Numbered from the stretch's first letter, positions 14,001 through 24,884 are shown. The stretch: DNA of 64,000 nucleotides from Pomacea canaliculata (GCF_003073045.1 NC_037601.1:11023807-11087806); one strand, 5' to 3'. Translations and numbers: made by a program. Notes: generated by a model not told the origin, from the letters alone.

Positions 14001-17000
14001 CAGATGACATGACTATATGGAGAATAACAAAAAGGTGGGAGATGTGGAAAACAAGAAAAACAACAATTCCAGCCAGGCGGCATAGCATGAGACCCCACAA
14101 CCAAGCTACTGAGGAACACAGGCAAGATAGACCTATGGACACATTCATCCTTAGGTTATGCAACAAATGCATCTACATGAACATGCATACACACCCAGAC
14201 TATTAAGGAAACCTGTAAGTGAAGGTGGCACAAGCACGTCAACACCTCCCTCCCCAATGCTGTCTGCATGGCCACGAAGGCCCCACGTCACATAGTGACT
14301 TGAGGGTGGGTGGAGGCGTTAAGCTATTGGTCGTGTGGCCCAGTCCCTCTAATTTTCTCTCTTTATGAGGAATGTAGCGGTGTGGTGAAAAAGCTGCTAT
14401 TCAGTGTAGAGGGACAATGGTTGTCTAGCCTTTCCTTGTTCTGCTCTAAAGATTTATTTTTCCACCATGGTTCATCTCTGATCACCTGCACCCATCTGTT
14501 CTTAGGAGCAGCATACTTCACAAAGTAAATTGCAGAGCAGGACAGGAAGTCAGCAGAGCGAACACATAAGACAGTAGAAGACTTCACCACACTTCACAGG
14601 CTGCACACAGCTTATCCATGAGACATCAGAAACAAGGTAGCTGAAACACATCTTTACTGCATGAAATTGGGCAAAACCACTGGTGTGAGGGCTCACTGAC
14701 TGACAAGGGTGGGGTGGGATGGGAGTAAGTTGGTCTAATTTGTTTTCCTGTTTATTGGTCAGGTCTGACCAATCGGGAATGGATATCTGAAATTGAGGTA
14801 GCTAGTCAGGATAGCTACATATCATCATCTGGAACAGTACGAAGAACAAACCATTTTTGCTGACACCAATGATGACTAAATATAAAAGGTAGATGAAATT
14901 AGATTTAAAAAAGAAGCAAATAAGAACAAATTTTGGTCCTAAATGTCATACAAAGATATACACAGTGAAACATCACATACCATTTTCTGATAGTATCTTA
15001 TTGCCTCTGTAAAGTTGTCCATAGCAGACAAAGCATCACCAAGTTGCTCAAAGGCATGAAACATGTTTAAGGTGCCACAACCAGATTTTGCTCCTTGCAT
15101 GGCACTTTCCATTAATGTCACTACAACAAACCACTGAACACTGTATAAAGTATTAATGATTAGTGTAAAATAATATTAATGATAGATCACTTGTAAAAGA
15201 CATTTCCTCAACAGAGTGAAGCTCAATGTACTCTACCAAGATTGTAGTTTTTTTTTTTGCTTGTATAAAGCATACATTGTGCCACACACTTAACAACATA
15301 GATCACTATTTTATATGCTACTTTTAAGCTGTAGCATTTTTCTGAGCAGATAAACAGAATGAGATGTTAGTTGTTTATTTATGCATTATGCAGCTTGTCA
15401 TGAGCTTGAATTACTATATATTTACCTGCTTTAAATAACTTGGTAATTCTTGCTGTGTCTTCTGAAGTGGATAAAATCTTGTGTGCTTTCTTCAAGCAGT
15501 GTTTAGCAAAGCCATAGTTGCCTACTGTGACATTGACCTGAAAGTGAAAACATCTGCATCATTCAGAAAAAGAGAAGAAATCATCAAGAAGTCATCTAGG
15601 ACTTTTTTTATTTCGTAACAATTATTTATTCATTCATTCATCTAGTACCAGCGGACAAATGGTTAAACTGGTCACTGGGGGAAAACAACTGGACAGGCGA
15701 AGCAACTGACAATGCTCGTGACTTAGGCCAATATGATGGTAAGCAGGTCTTACATACTTGATGTTTGCAGGTCAGTTCTTCCTCTCTTCCCCTTGGTGTC
15801 CATTTCCTCATTCTAAAATACCATGAAGAAAGGTCTTAGAGGCTTAAATTCCACCTGGAAGCCCCCAAGAAAGCCTACTGATCCCAAGAAAGGAGAAAGG
15901 TTGGGCATTGAGACAGGATGATACAGACCCAACTGAAAAAGGACCACTGGATCCACTGGCATGGTGTGGTTTTGACCCTACACTCCACTGGGGGCAAATA
16001 GGACTAAAAAAATAGAAGAAGATGCAAAATGTGGCGTAAGCAGACCAGCTTGCACTGCCGGTTGCTGCAAGATGGGGTTCCCAGTGGCCCACTAGGATGG
16101 TGACTCCTTTGTACAATTTCAGTAATTCATTGGCTTCAAGTCATTGGTTCTGCATTCCACGAAAGAGATTCATGTAAGTGAGCTTGTCAACGTGCTGAGC
16201 TCTCTTCTAGAGCCCTCTCTACCAGACTCGCTTCTAGAAAATTGTTTGACATAAATAGTCATCAGCCTGGAGGTAGCATGGCGACACTGTTGCCTGCATT
16301 CTACCCCACCTGAGAGTACCCACAGGTCTTCAGCAACTATTTCATCTGCAAGATCCCTGATATTCTCATATACATGTAACTAGACTTGATGTTGGCACTC
16401 ACATGTGATCATTGTTGATCCAGGCCTTGACTGATCCAGTTTCTTTTGCATTGTCTATCTATATTCCACACTTTGGGCTTATATGCTTGGTGGCACCCAT
16501 CTCCTCTCCAAGTACATTTTGTTTTTGGTAATGTAACCATTTCCCAATCAATAAGCCAAATTGCATATCATTGCATTCACTAAGAATCAAGCATGCACTC
16601 TGAATATAACAAGAAATGATTAACAATTACTTGCAAATGCAGCGAACATATTACTCTCAACAAGAGAAACATATTAATAACTTAGATTCCTCAAATGTTT
16701 TTACAAATCTTTGATCTATCATTACATCTTACATTACAATGCACTCAGAAACAGGTTGCAACAGTCTGTTTACTCTATTTGTCTGCTGTCAAAACTGTGT
16801 AAAGCCTCTCTCATACCACTGCCATCTGAAGGTAGACCTCTCCTTGATTGTGCTTCAAGTTCAGTTTGGTGGCTGTAGCTAGTGCTACTGTAAGAGAGCG
16901 TAAAGCCATGCTGGGGTTGTTACTGCGTTGGTACATGACTGCCATGTTGATATGACACAGATACTGCTCCTCTTCAAGGCAATATTTCCTAAAAACAGAA

Positions 17001-20000
17001 CTTTAGATATTGTCACTACAGCATATATGTTCTGTTGTAGTATGTTTTATAGAATGATGTCCCTATAACAGTCATAATACAAATAATAAATTCTTTTGAT
17101 TTTCTCTAATTTTTGTTTACAAATAATAAATTATCAAGAAACATGAAACTACTTTTCTGACAACTTTCACTCACTGAACACTAGTAATTTACTAAATATT
17201 TCTCACCAATACTGCATTAATGTGGAGTAACTAAAGGCACCATGTTGAAAATAGATGACAGTTGTACACAGGACCCAGTGTGTTAAAGAATATTTTACAG
17301 CAAATCTAGAATTTTCTAGAGGTGCAGTAAAACAGAAACAGAATGAATTACAATCAAAAATGTTTAGACATTCACAGAACACTCCTATCGTCAGCAAAAT
17401 ACTGTTGATAATGAAAAATTAACCAAGAATGATCGATTCCCAGCTTACTCAGCAATTGCAAGTGCTCGTTTTAGATACTCTGCAGCTTCTTTCTCAGCTC
17501 CTCTTGCATCATGCACAAGACCTGAAAAAATGAATGAACTTCAATGATTAGTAGCAAAGAAACTCAACAAGAAACAGGAGAGAAAATTTTGCCATTATAA
17601 ACATGACTGTCACAGACAGAGAGAATAGTTTGAAATATTTACACACACACACACATATATAAAAAACAAGAAAGATAAGCGAAGAATATGTGTCAAAAGC
17701 AACATGAACTCACAGATCCTTTTTACCTAGATTGAGAAAAAGACGTCCCTTCATAGACATGTACTCAGATTGTGTTAATTTTGAGCTGCTTTTCAGCATT
17801 TCACAGGTCTCCAGTGCTTTAATAAATGAATGTTCTGCCTTGTCCAGTGACAACTTTGCCAACTTCAGAGTTTGAGTTTCAGCTTGGCATAAATGGGTTC
17901 GTCCTATTGTAGCCAGAGCTCGTTGCACCTCAACCTTTCATAAACAAGTACACAAATTTTAATGATCCCCATAATAACCACAAACATTTTTTTTATATTG
18001 GAAATATACATCATCAAATCCTGGAGTGAAAGTAACACACAAATTTATTATATTCTTATTTATGCTAAACAAATTATCTGCATTTCTACTAAACAAATCA
18101 TTAGCTGTTCTCTCCATCAAACACATTTCAACAGCCTACTCTAGACTCCCATTTTCAGAAACATACAAAACTTTTGCAGTCTTGTGAGTCAAGATGAATC
18201 ACCCAATAAACAAATAAATCTTTTGCTTTTTCAGTCAGTGTAAGAACTTTTTTTACTGGGCATGACAGAGTCATAAAAAAATGTAAACCTGGTCTCTGCA
18301 TTCTTGTGCAAGTACCAAATGTTGGTGCTGAAATTCCAAAGCCTTGTCATACTGTGCTAGTGCACAATGACATTCTCCAATCTTGCGACATGCTACAGCT
18401 TCTCCAATCTTGTCACCAAGACCCTCTGATATGATTCTCTCTCGTTCATGTTCTTCTATTGCTTCTGTATAGTTTCCTGTATGGTGAAGGATTTGAATAT
18501 GTATAATATCTGGATAAAACACTGCTTTAAAATACTAAGCAGAGAAATATTGACTGAACAAAGTGCAAAAATCTTCATTATCTAAAGGACTAGTTCATTT
18601 ACTTGTGACAAGAGAAAATTATTGCAAGACACCAAATACTCTAAAAATGCAAGGGGTTTTCACACCCTCAGTTAAAATTCTTGGAGGCAGTAAAAATTAA
18701 ACTTACTGGAAGAGTCGTTGACTGATGTGCTAGTAATGATCTAGAACTGAATGTGTCCAAAACAAAGGAAATGGGTAGAACACACCACACACTTTTATGT
18801 TTTCAAACCATCAGTGCACATCATTTGAGTTTTTAGATCTCTTTTGCAATTTCTGAGTTCTCCAAAAAATATTTTGTTTATTACTAAATGTCTTCAGCAA
18901 TATCTCCAACCTAAAATCTATTATGTTTCTATGGTAGATTTTCTATATGTGAATTTTAGTCCCACTATGTGATTTAATGATAATAATAATTTATGTGTAC
19001 TTGTATTGCACAGCATCACTTTCTGCACTGACCAGAAATGATAAATGAAAATTAGACAGACAATGGACGGTGAGATACATGTAGGCATGTAAGCTTTAGA
19101 CTAACGGCAAATAACTATTGCAGCACTTTTGCTACTACCTTAGCTTACTGTATATGACACACCAACTAATCCTTCATGAGTGGTTTTGATCAAGTTGTTT
19201 TAGTACATGCATACCATTTTGCGAAAGCAATTCTCCCAGCTGATTGAGGATGTGTGCAACTTCTTTCAAATCATTTTTCTGCTCTGCTTTCTTTTTATAT
19301 CGCTGTAGTCCTTAAAGACAAAAAGCAACAAAGGAAATACTAGTTTTTCAACAGGAATACTGTAACACTGGTATGAGCATTCAAAACTAGATTAATGCAG
19401 GCAACATTCTTTTTAGTCTTAACATACTTAGAATAAAGATCATTTTAATTATAATAAGGTATTAGAATCACTGGGGAGGCTTCAAAGCACAGTGGTTAGT
19501 GCACTTAAATATGAAGCAGAGGGTTGCTGCTTGAAGTCCTGCTTTGGCCTGTGGCTGATAATCTTCCCCTTCCCCAGCAGCTTTCTGGGAAACTGATTTA
19601 AAGGTAGTAAGAGAGGGATGGTGACCCACAGGATGAGTCACATTCAATGCTCTTATGGCTAGTAGGCTTTATCTTTTATTAGAATAATTCTACAGAATTA
19701 TACATATCTGTAAAAGAGTAGTAGAACAGGTGAGGGACAAATTCACCTCTTTCATCTAGCCATTCACTCTCCAAGATATTAAAAATTCTGATGAAGTGGA
19801 CTGTGGTGTAGACACCCCGCTGGGAAAATCAAAGAGATGCTACTAGCCCAGGAAGTGCTAGGGCATCAATGGCAGATGGAAGACAGCAATGGACACCTTC
19901 TTACAGGAAACACTGGTACACTCATCTGATAGACTAAATATTGCAAAGACCTACAGCTGGAGATATGGTAACATCCTTCAAAACAACCAGCCTATAACCA

Positions 20001-20923
20001 GAAAACCTGCCAACCCACCAGCCCTACAATAAGAAGTCAAAAGAGTGGATTTACAGTCTGAAGAGAGGAAAGTCATCTGTCACTGGCAATACATCCCACC
20101 TGAGCTGCTCCAGCAGTACAGGGTGAAACAACAAAGGCACTCATTGCTCTATGCCTAAGAGGCTGAGAATGTAAGCCTTTACAGTCATTAGTCATATCCC
20201 TTCCAAAAAAAAAAAAAAAAAGAAAAGAAAGCAAATGGTGCCAGAACTAAAGAAAAATAAGCCTAATCAGCCATCCAACCAAAGTCATGCTGAAAGTGAT
20301 TAAAAAAATGCATCAACACAACTGCTGAACTGCAGTTGAACCGATCTTTAACTGTCACATCCTGATAAAAAAAGTATCTTCAGTATGAGCAGGACCTCTA
20401 TCACAACTCCCATCACTTTTAAAAAAACTTCTGACAGAGTCTGGCACAAGGGTTTAAGCAATGTGATGAAAATATTCAACATTAAAGACGGTCTCGTCCA
20501 AAGTGTTGTATAAGATCTCAAAGAAAACAGGACTGATGGGTAAATGAGTAGAAGATTTCTTTCACTCGACAATGGGTGCCTAACAGGGGTGTTTCATGGC
20601 CTGTGATGTCAATGTCTTTCTGGAGATCATAAAAAATAATAATAACAACAAAGAAGATTGATATAGCACCTTTCCAAAGATTTGCTCATATCACTTTATA
20701 TAAATCATACGTACATCACCTGTAACACGTACTCTAATTTTTACAGTTTATTTTCAGTATTTCTTGGAAGTGCAGTGATCGTGCGTAAATCTGGTCGATT
20801 TGTACTACAATTTCAATTTATGGGAAAATGTAGCAAAACTTGTATGTACTTTATTTACACAATATATATCTTTATATATATATACTTACTGGAAATTTCT
20901 TTTTCCAAATCTCTGTCCAACAT
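2051..20923 (-). CDS. TONSL: Tonsoku-like protein (TONSL/NFKBIL2), complete, 25 coding exons
   Basis: Scaffold of the TONSL-MMS22L complex, which acts in the nucleus at stalled or broken replication forks, reads new histone H4 and helps load RAD51 (family knowledge). Splicing the exons listed in the three region entries gives 4323 nt, about 1440 aa; human is about 1378 aa. Order: TPR repeats (about residues 1-500), serine/acidic linker (about 504-531), three ankyrin repeats (about 532-637), a long Ser/Glu/basic linker (exons 15-17: 9465-9348, 8162-8012, 7897-7163), then leucine-rich repeats to the stop at 2051. The start (20923, MLDRDLEKEI) resembles the vertebrate MSLERELRQL. All exon phases agree; one donor (10897) is GC. 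The gene is divergent to BBS10. Introns carry LINE, SINE and MITE insertions. Identity is very secure; single exon edges less so. Confidence 0.95.
5683..5787. repeat. Three imperfect tandem copies of a 30-34 bp unit
   Basis: The core agacatctagcct occurs three times, in units starting near 5683, 5717 and 5749. It lies in a TONSL intron and has no coding sense. Confidence 0.75.
6144..6315. mobile_element. Small non-autonomous DNA transposon (MITE), 172 bp
   Basis: Ends are inverted: cagggcttctgctta at the left and tagcagaagccctg at the right. The interior is itself partly palindromic around a ggggtccc motif. The flanks tatcaa (6138-6143) and tatcaa (6316-6321) look like a 6-bp target duplication. 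Superfamily undetermined; the termini resemble hAT, but hAT usually makes 8 bp. It sits in a TONSL intron. Confidence 0.75.
8290..9205 (+). mobile_element. Decayed LINE (CR1/L2-like), 3' part with tail
   Basis: Reading the plus strand through stops gives the typical palm-to-thumb string of this LINE type: FVQWCDENFLDLKLDKTKE, then LNTEHIVKLGQQR-like and YQSFIESFIFLTS-like stretches. It ends near 9165-9205 in cccactgggacaaataaagt, a usual 3' end for these elements. Several stops and frame changes show an old copy, inserted antisense in a TONSL intron. Confidence 0.7.
9801..10591 (-). other. TONSL: TONSL exons 13-14: ankyrin-repeat histone H4 reader
   Basis: Exons 10591-10511 and 10037-9801 encode three ankyrin repeats (KGETPLHIACIKG, NCGWTPLHEAANNNH, GITPLIDAASCGN). 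In human TONSL this domain binds the H4 tail unmethylated at Lys20, a mark of newly made chromatin, using residues recalled as E530, D559, W563, E568, N571 and D604. By alignment each has its counterpart here: Glu in KGETP, Asp in VRDNCGW, Trp and Glu in GWTPLHE, Asn in EAANN and Asp in PLIDA. The reader function is therefore probably kept. Confidence 0.9.
10374..10495. repeat. Low-complexity C-rich then A-rich tract
   Basis: Runs of C with CCCACC, followed by about 90 bases of A broken by single C. On the TONSL sense strand this is a G/T tract a few tens of bases downstream of the exon 13 donor (10511). The long lysine-rich translation it gives on the plus strand is an artefact of composition. 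Confidence 0.9.
13123..13489. mobile_element. hAT-type MITE with 8-bp target duplication
   Basis: Starts caggggtctcaaactcat and ends gtttgagacccctg, so the termini are inverted. It is flanked on both sides by ttttagac (13115-13122 and 13490-13497), a perfect 8-bp target duplication as expected for hAT. The interior is rich in gggccgc, common in this widespread animal MITE group. It has no transposase. The intact target duplication suggests fairly recent insertion. Located in the intron between TONSL exons 8 and 9. Confidence 0.93.
13498..14865. repeat. Composite long-inverted-repeat element of unknown class
   Basis: About 85 bp at 13515-13615 (cagatgacacgactatatgg through gaccaataaacagg) reappear inverted at about 14750-14845. 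Between them lies a second start-like block at 13960-14030 (cttcatactgtcccagatga) that matches the inverted right end at 14825-14860 (ctggaacagtacgaag). A partly inverted copy of the left end lies at 13717-13735. The same modules recur at 45938-46165, 48175-48210 and 56715-56800. No long reading frame was found inside. It lies in a TONSL intron. Confidence 0.65.
15870..16035 (+). mobile_element. LINE 3'-end fragment
   Basis: The plus strand reads QLKKDHWIHWHGVVLTLHST-like then GG, ending in actccactgggggcaaatag. This matches the tail of the LINE at 23706-24234 (ctccactgggggtgattagg). It is short and heavily truncated, in a TONSL intron. The flank 15600-15870 holds repeat-like sequence that I could not classify. 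Confidence 0.5.
19478..19685 (+). mobile_element. tRNA-derived SINE remnant
   Basis: The stretch gcacagtggttagtgcactt resembles a tRNA A box, and gcttgaagtcct about 45 bases later resembles a B box. It is followed by a non-tRNA body ending in ggctttatctttt. Same general type as 62686-62815 and 63655-63835. In a TONSL intron. Confidence 0.5.
19780..20630 (+). mobile_element. Decayed LINE reverse-transcriptase fragment
   Basis: Between about 20395 and 20630 the plus strand reads SDRVWHKGLSNVMKIFNIKD, then GLVQSV and NGCLTGVFHGL-like blocks. These correspond to the FDRVWHxGL, LIQxI and VRQGC stretches of LINE reverse transcriptases. Upstream, 19800-20200 reads as the broken linker region. Many stops; old. 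In the first TONSL intron. Confidence 0.6.
20634..20760 (-). mobile_element. LINE 3' tail (minus strand)
   Basis: The plus strand reads aataataataacaacaaaga followed by a block on intermediate-length gatatagcacctttccaaag. Read on the minus strand this is a common LINE 3' end running into ATT repeats. A similar tail lies near 18976-19060, and the same type occurs at 25167. It lies within 150 bp of TONSL exon 1. Confidence 0.45.
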
Positions 20924-21793
20924 ATTGCATCCGATTTTACTGAATACGTTAATCTTTGAGAGGTGTTGCGATTGACTGAATTCTATATCACGTACACATT
21001 GTTTATGTTTTGTGAAACGCAACGTTAAACAAACATTTCTCGAGTGAAGTCCTAGTCCCATGTACATGTACGTAAAATGTCTTTGGCGCCGTTTGGCTCG
21101 AACTGGGAGTGCCGAGACTGGGCTAGCCAATACTTGTCCGAGACTGGTCTTTGGCGCCGTTTGGCTCGAACTGGGAGTGCCGAGACTGGGCTAGCCAATA
21201 CTTGTCCGAGACTGGGCTAGCCAATACTTGTCGCGTTCCGTCGTCTCTCCCACGGACTTAAATGAAAGTCTTTCCCTTATCATTTGCTGCCAGTTTACCT
21301 AGTGATCATGAACATTAATATGCAAGTACTCTAAATAGACTAAAGATCTTATTAGTACGTGGTTAGTTTACTAAATAAGATTCTTGTGTTTTGAAGAGAA
21401 ACTAGAGTACTGTGTATATGATGATAAGAAAAACCATTCATTAAATTTATGGTTTATTTTGTTGCTCTGTATTTCCCAGTGTCTTTACCGAAAAGAGTTA
21501 GGTTGAAAGTGTTGCCTGTGCGTGTTTGCGTTTGCAAATTGCATCTATGAAAGTGCAGGAACAATGTTAATAATTTACTTGTGTGAGCAACTAACATAAA
21601 TTTGCTCAAATAGCTGCATAATGTGAGTATTGGCTATGTATACTTTGGTGTGTGACTTAAGTCTTTTAAATATCAAATGAAAACAAAAACAATTTACCTT
21701 CACCAGGATCGTGAATTTCAATAACGCTTTTATTATTAATCTAAATTTCAGGTAAATGGACAGATCATCACTTAAAACCAAAGAAGTTTTGGG
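20924..21793. promoter_or_regulatory. Divergent TONSL/BBS10 upstream region
   Basis: About 870 bp separate the two start codons, which point away from each other. The part around 21060-21260 is clearly richer in C+G and CpG than its surroundings, as expected of a shared promoter. It holds the tandem repeat listed next. No TATA box is obvious. Transcription starts cannot be placed from sequence alone. Confidence 0.55.
21080..21232. repeat. Promoter-region tandem duplication (68-bp unit plus an extra 26-bp partial)
   Basis: The unit starting tctttggcgccgtttggctc at 21080 repeats at 21148. Within the second copy the 26-bp segment cgagactgggctagccaata... at 21181 repeats again at 21207. Copies are near-identical and each carries ggcgcc and ctagcc, so the duplication multiplies possible binding sites. 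Confidence 0.9.
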
Positions 21794-23536
21794 ATGGATT
21801 GTCAAGACAAATGCATGAGTTACCTATCTTTAAAAGAACTGCTCCTTATAAGTGACACAATGTGCAGATTAGTATCAGGTATGCTCGGACCGACAGGAAA
21901 TCAGACGCTTTTATCCACAGCCACTGGAAAGGCTATTGCATCAAGAGATGGTTTAAAAGTCTTGTCAGCTGTGTATGTGAATCATCCTGTTGCAAAATGT
22001 ATTCTCAGCACAATGAAAAACTATCACATACTCACTGGAGATGGATCCAAGAGCTTTTTAATATATTTGCAAGCAATTCTGAAAGCTGTCGAGAAACTGG
22101 CATCTACGTCAGAGACATATATTTGTAAAAGATATTCTGAATCTCCTTATTTTAGGATTAGTTTGTCCCAGAAACTCCATTATTTTTTGTTAGAGGAGTT
22201 CCCTTTTTTTTCATCAGTGATGCTTGAGAAATGTACTCTAGTTTGTACAGAAATGGCTGATTTTTGTTCCACTATAAGAATTATTGTTACAACAGTATTA
22301 AACACTACATTGCCTGGGTATGCAACTGACCTTTTAACAGAAATGTTGTGCAGCTTCTTTGATGTTGAAAGATTCTTCACTTGGGATCAAGATCAAATAG
22401 ACAAATGTCTTTCACAGGTGTTAGGTTTTTTAGATTCTTATCATGTCAAGATCTCAGGTTATCCATATGAAAAATCAGAGATCTATTTTGGAGTTTTACT
22501 AGAACAGGAGTTTGTAGTGCCATTGCCAGACTTGAGAAGCACAGAGAAAAATTTGCATGTGATCATGATATCTTGTCAGATAGAGGATGACAGTTGTGAC
22601 ACAGTCAGTCCCACTCATAAACTTATGGAAAAGTGTTTCTTACAAAAAAGGACAAAGATTTTGAGGTTTGTAGAGGCTCTTAAAGCTGCTGGCATTGATG
22701 TTATTTTATTATCTGAATGCTGTCCAGTTTATTTTCAAGGCATATGCCATGATCATTTACTTTCAGTGGTGCAGAATGTGGACAAAGATAAGGTCAGTTT
22801 GATTCAACATTTAACTGGTGCAGTTCCATTACATGACCTTAGAGAAGAGTTTATGAATAATGGAACGTTTATAGCAGATGTATGTAAAAGAATGAAAATT
22901 GGCAGAAAGTCATTTATTCTTGTTAAGCCATCAAAGATAGAAGAGCCATGCGGTCTGGCAAAACAGATGATATTGTGTGCACCAACAAATAGCATGTGTG
23001 ATCAGGCCTGTGATTCTTTAAAAAAGGCAATTCTTTCTTTGAGGATGTGTCTTTGTTTTCAGAGATATATTTCTTCATCTTTAACTGCATGTAAGCCATC
23101 ATCAAAAGCTTTGACTGTAAACAAATCTGGTAAAGATACAGTTCGTATAATTTGTGCTGTGGGTCCAGGGGGATGTTTTGAAGCTTTACTTTGGAGTGTC
23201 ATACAACAGCACAAGTCTGGTGAAAAATCCCTTTGCAGAGAGATGAATTTGATTCTTCGAGAAATGTTGTTATCAGTTCCTCAAAGATTGTGCACCAATA
23301 ATTCTCCGTCCTATTTCCAAGGTCAGCATGATTTTTTGCGCAAGTGGTCAGCAATGGTGCAAGGAGCCAGCACAGGGTTAGCCCTGGGCTTCAACTGTAG
23401 TGCTGATATTATAGATATGAGCATGGCTGGGATTTTGGAACCCCTACCCAGCAAGCTGTTGCTGGTTTCTTGTGTAATTCAGCTGGTACAGCAGTTGCTG
23501 CGACTTGATGCTGTTGTTGGTGTTAAAAAACACTGA
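21794..23536 (+). CDS. BBS10: BBS10, chaperonin-like Bardet-Biedl syndrome protein, single exon
   Basis: Vertebrate-type group II chaperonin relative that works with BBS6, BBS12 and the CCT ring to assemble the BBSome, which carries cargo in cilia (family knowledge). 580 aa; human is about 723 aa. Visible features: LGPTGNQ (31-37) and GDGSK (82-86), the degenerate nucleotide-loop motifs, matching GPEGRQ and GDGAK in human BBS10; LIQHLTGAVPLHDL in the apical part; VGPGGCFE near residue 456, counterpart of VGGNFE; and a VVGVKKH terminus like the VITVKRH block near the end of the human protein. It has no intron, whereas human has one near the 5' end. The start fits the family N-terminus. It is divergent to TONSL. 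CCT subunits and MKKS are less likely because the C-terminal blocks fit BBS10. Confidence 0.88.
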   Translation: MDCQDKCMSYLSLKELLLISDTMCRLVSGMLGPTGNQTLLSTATGKAIASRDGLKVLSAVYVNHPVAKCILSTMKNYHILTGDGSKSFLIYLQAILKAVEKLASTSETYICKRYSESPYFRISLSQKLHYFLLEEFPFFSSVMLEKCTLVCTEMADFCSTIRIIVTTVLNTTLPGYATDLLTEMLCSFFDVERFFTWDQDQIDKCLSQVLGFLDSYHVKISGYPYEKSEIYFGVLLEQEFVVPLPDLRSTEKNLHVIMISCQIEDDSCDTVSPTHKLMEKCFLQKRTKILRFVEALKAAGIDVILLSECCPVYFQGICHDHLLSVVQNVDKDKVSLIQHLTGAVPLHDLREEFMNNGTFIADVCKRMKIGRKSFILVKPSKIEEPCGLAKQMILCAPTNSMCDQACDSLKKAILSLRMCLCFQRYISSSLTACKPSSKALTVNKSGKDTVRIICAVGPGGCFEALLWSVIQQHKSGEKSLCREMNLILREMLLSVPQRLCTNNSPSYFQGQHDFLRKWSAMVQGASTGLALGFNCSADIIDMSMAGILEPLPSKLLLVSCVIQLVQQLLRLDAVVGVKKH

Positions 23537-23705
23537 TATGTACTTTATACCAAGAGAGGGCACCTTTTTCATTCTTTCTTGTTACTGCAGTTGTGTAACA
23601 CATTGTGGATTCTTTAAAGCATCAATTGCAGCTGCACTACCTTTTGAAAATAGTGTGCACTTTATGCTGTGTAAACAGATTCGTAAGATCTAAAGGGGAA
23701 TGTTG

Positions 23706-24234
23706 TCTTATTATTTCACCTACCTTGGCAACATAGCAAAGATGGAGGTGTAGATGAAGATGTCAGAAGCCGAATAAATAAAGCCAGGCTTGCATTCCAC
23801 ACATTCCCTGCAACCTGTCTGGAGCTCCAAGGCATTATCTCTACACATCAAAGGATACACACTCTACACATCTTCAACGCAAATGTAAAGTCAGTCCTTC
23901 TATATGGATCTGAGACATGGCGTGTGACAAACACCATCACAAACAAGATTCAGACATTTGTCAACATGTCTGTGCCACATCCTCAACATCAGATGGCCCA
24001 AGAAGATCGTGTGAAAGCCGGCCGACAATTTAACAAGACAAACTCTGGGCTGGAACCCACAGAGGAGATGCAGGGTTGGGAGACCCAGATGGACATGGGA
24101 AAGATTGGTCCACAGCGAGGCGGAGGCAGCTGGCATGACATGGTCCTAACTGGAAAGGGATGCCCAGAACCGGATCTGATGTCGTGGTGTAGTTGCAGCC
24201 CTATGCTCCACTGGGGGTGATTAGGAACAAGAAG
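23706..24234 (+). mobile_element. 5'-truncated LINE copy with 14-bp target duplication
   Basis: Encodes only the C-terminal part of the reverse transcriptase frame (FTYLGN, SRINKARLAFHT, FNANVKSVLLYGSETWRVT) plus the tail, with stops and frame changes. It is flanked by aaaggggaatgttg (23692-23705) and aaaggtgaatgttg (24235-24248), one mismatch. It begins 170 bp after the BBS10 stop; an AATAAA at 24275-24280 follows it, so it probably landed in the BBS10 3' UTR just before the poly(A) signal. Confidence 0.85.
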
Positions 24235-24389
24235 AAAGGTGAATGTTGCTTTAATGGCTTGACTTTATTGTGTTAATAAACCCCCACATTGATGTCCTGT
24301 TTATTGTGTTCAAAATCAGGCATTGCTGTTATTATCAAAACTTAAAAAGAGGACAATATGCATAATGATGAGAAACATGCCTGCATTAA

Positions 24390-24800
24390 TCCTATTGTCA
24401 CCTGTATAGGTTCCTCTCAAGGCTGCTACTTTTCTCCACTACTGTTGTACTATATGCTAACAGTTGTAGGAGCACTAAAGATAGCAGCTTATAAAATTTG
24501 CTGATAACACTGCCTTGTTGTCATTTTTGATTGTTAATGAACATCTTCATAGGAGTGCTCTTCTAGACTTTGTATAAGCTTTGTGATTTTCACAGTTCTG
24601 TTAGTCTTTGATTGAGGGTATAATCACTTTTTCTTTCATCTCTTGGTTCCACAGCCTCTCCCTAGAGAACAGGAATAGTCTTTTCTCCCATTTTAATATC
24701 TGTTACGGGATCACCGGAACTAAGCAGAGGGACTTAGCAGACTCTCGTTCTTGCAGGGTGGCTGCAGATACATGATGCCTGTATGCAGAACAAATGGTCA
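24390..24800 (+). mobile_element. Very old LINE fragment
   Basis: Plus-strand reading gives GSSQGCYFSPLLLYYML near 24410-24455, the counterpart of the [12 protein letters not shown] motif, and a degraded active-site region near 24500. Near 24700 a GITGTKQRDLADSRSC-like string matches the 3' part. Many stops. Confidence 0.5.
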
Positions 24801-24884
24801 CTGCAACTTATTCATTCCCCTTGATCAATTCTACTGGCCATGATGCTGTGTTAGCCTGAGGTGACCTAATGCAGTGTACCAACC

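Larger units (their letters stand above)
11432..20923 (-). other. TONSL: TONSL exons 1-11: TPR region
   Basis: Coding exons in transcript order: 20923-20890, 19310-19215, 18476-18289, 17934-17727, 17521-17449, 16988-16817, 15537-15426, 15120-14981, 13017-12865, 12340-12215, 11639-11432. Diagnostic strings are GEAVACRKIGECHCAL and EFQHQHLVLAQE in exon 3 and ATIGRTHL in exon 4, all close to vertebrate TONSL. The TPR array binds partner proteins and, in the plant orthologue, histone H3.1 (family knowledge). Exon 11 ends in acidic residues that continue into exon 12 (10979-10897, ESSEEEEDIL). The intron between exons 8 and 9 holds a hAT MITE and a large inverted-repeat element; the introns after exons 1 and 2 hold LINE and SINE debris. 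Confidence 0.9.
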
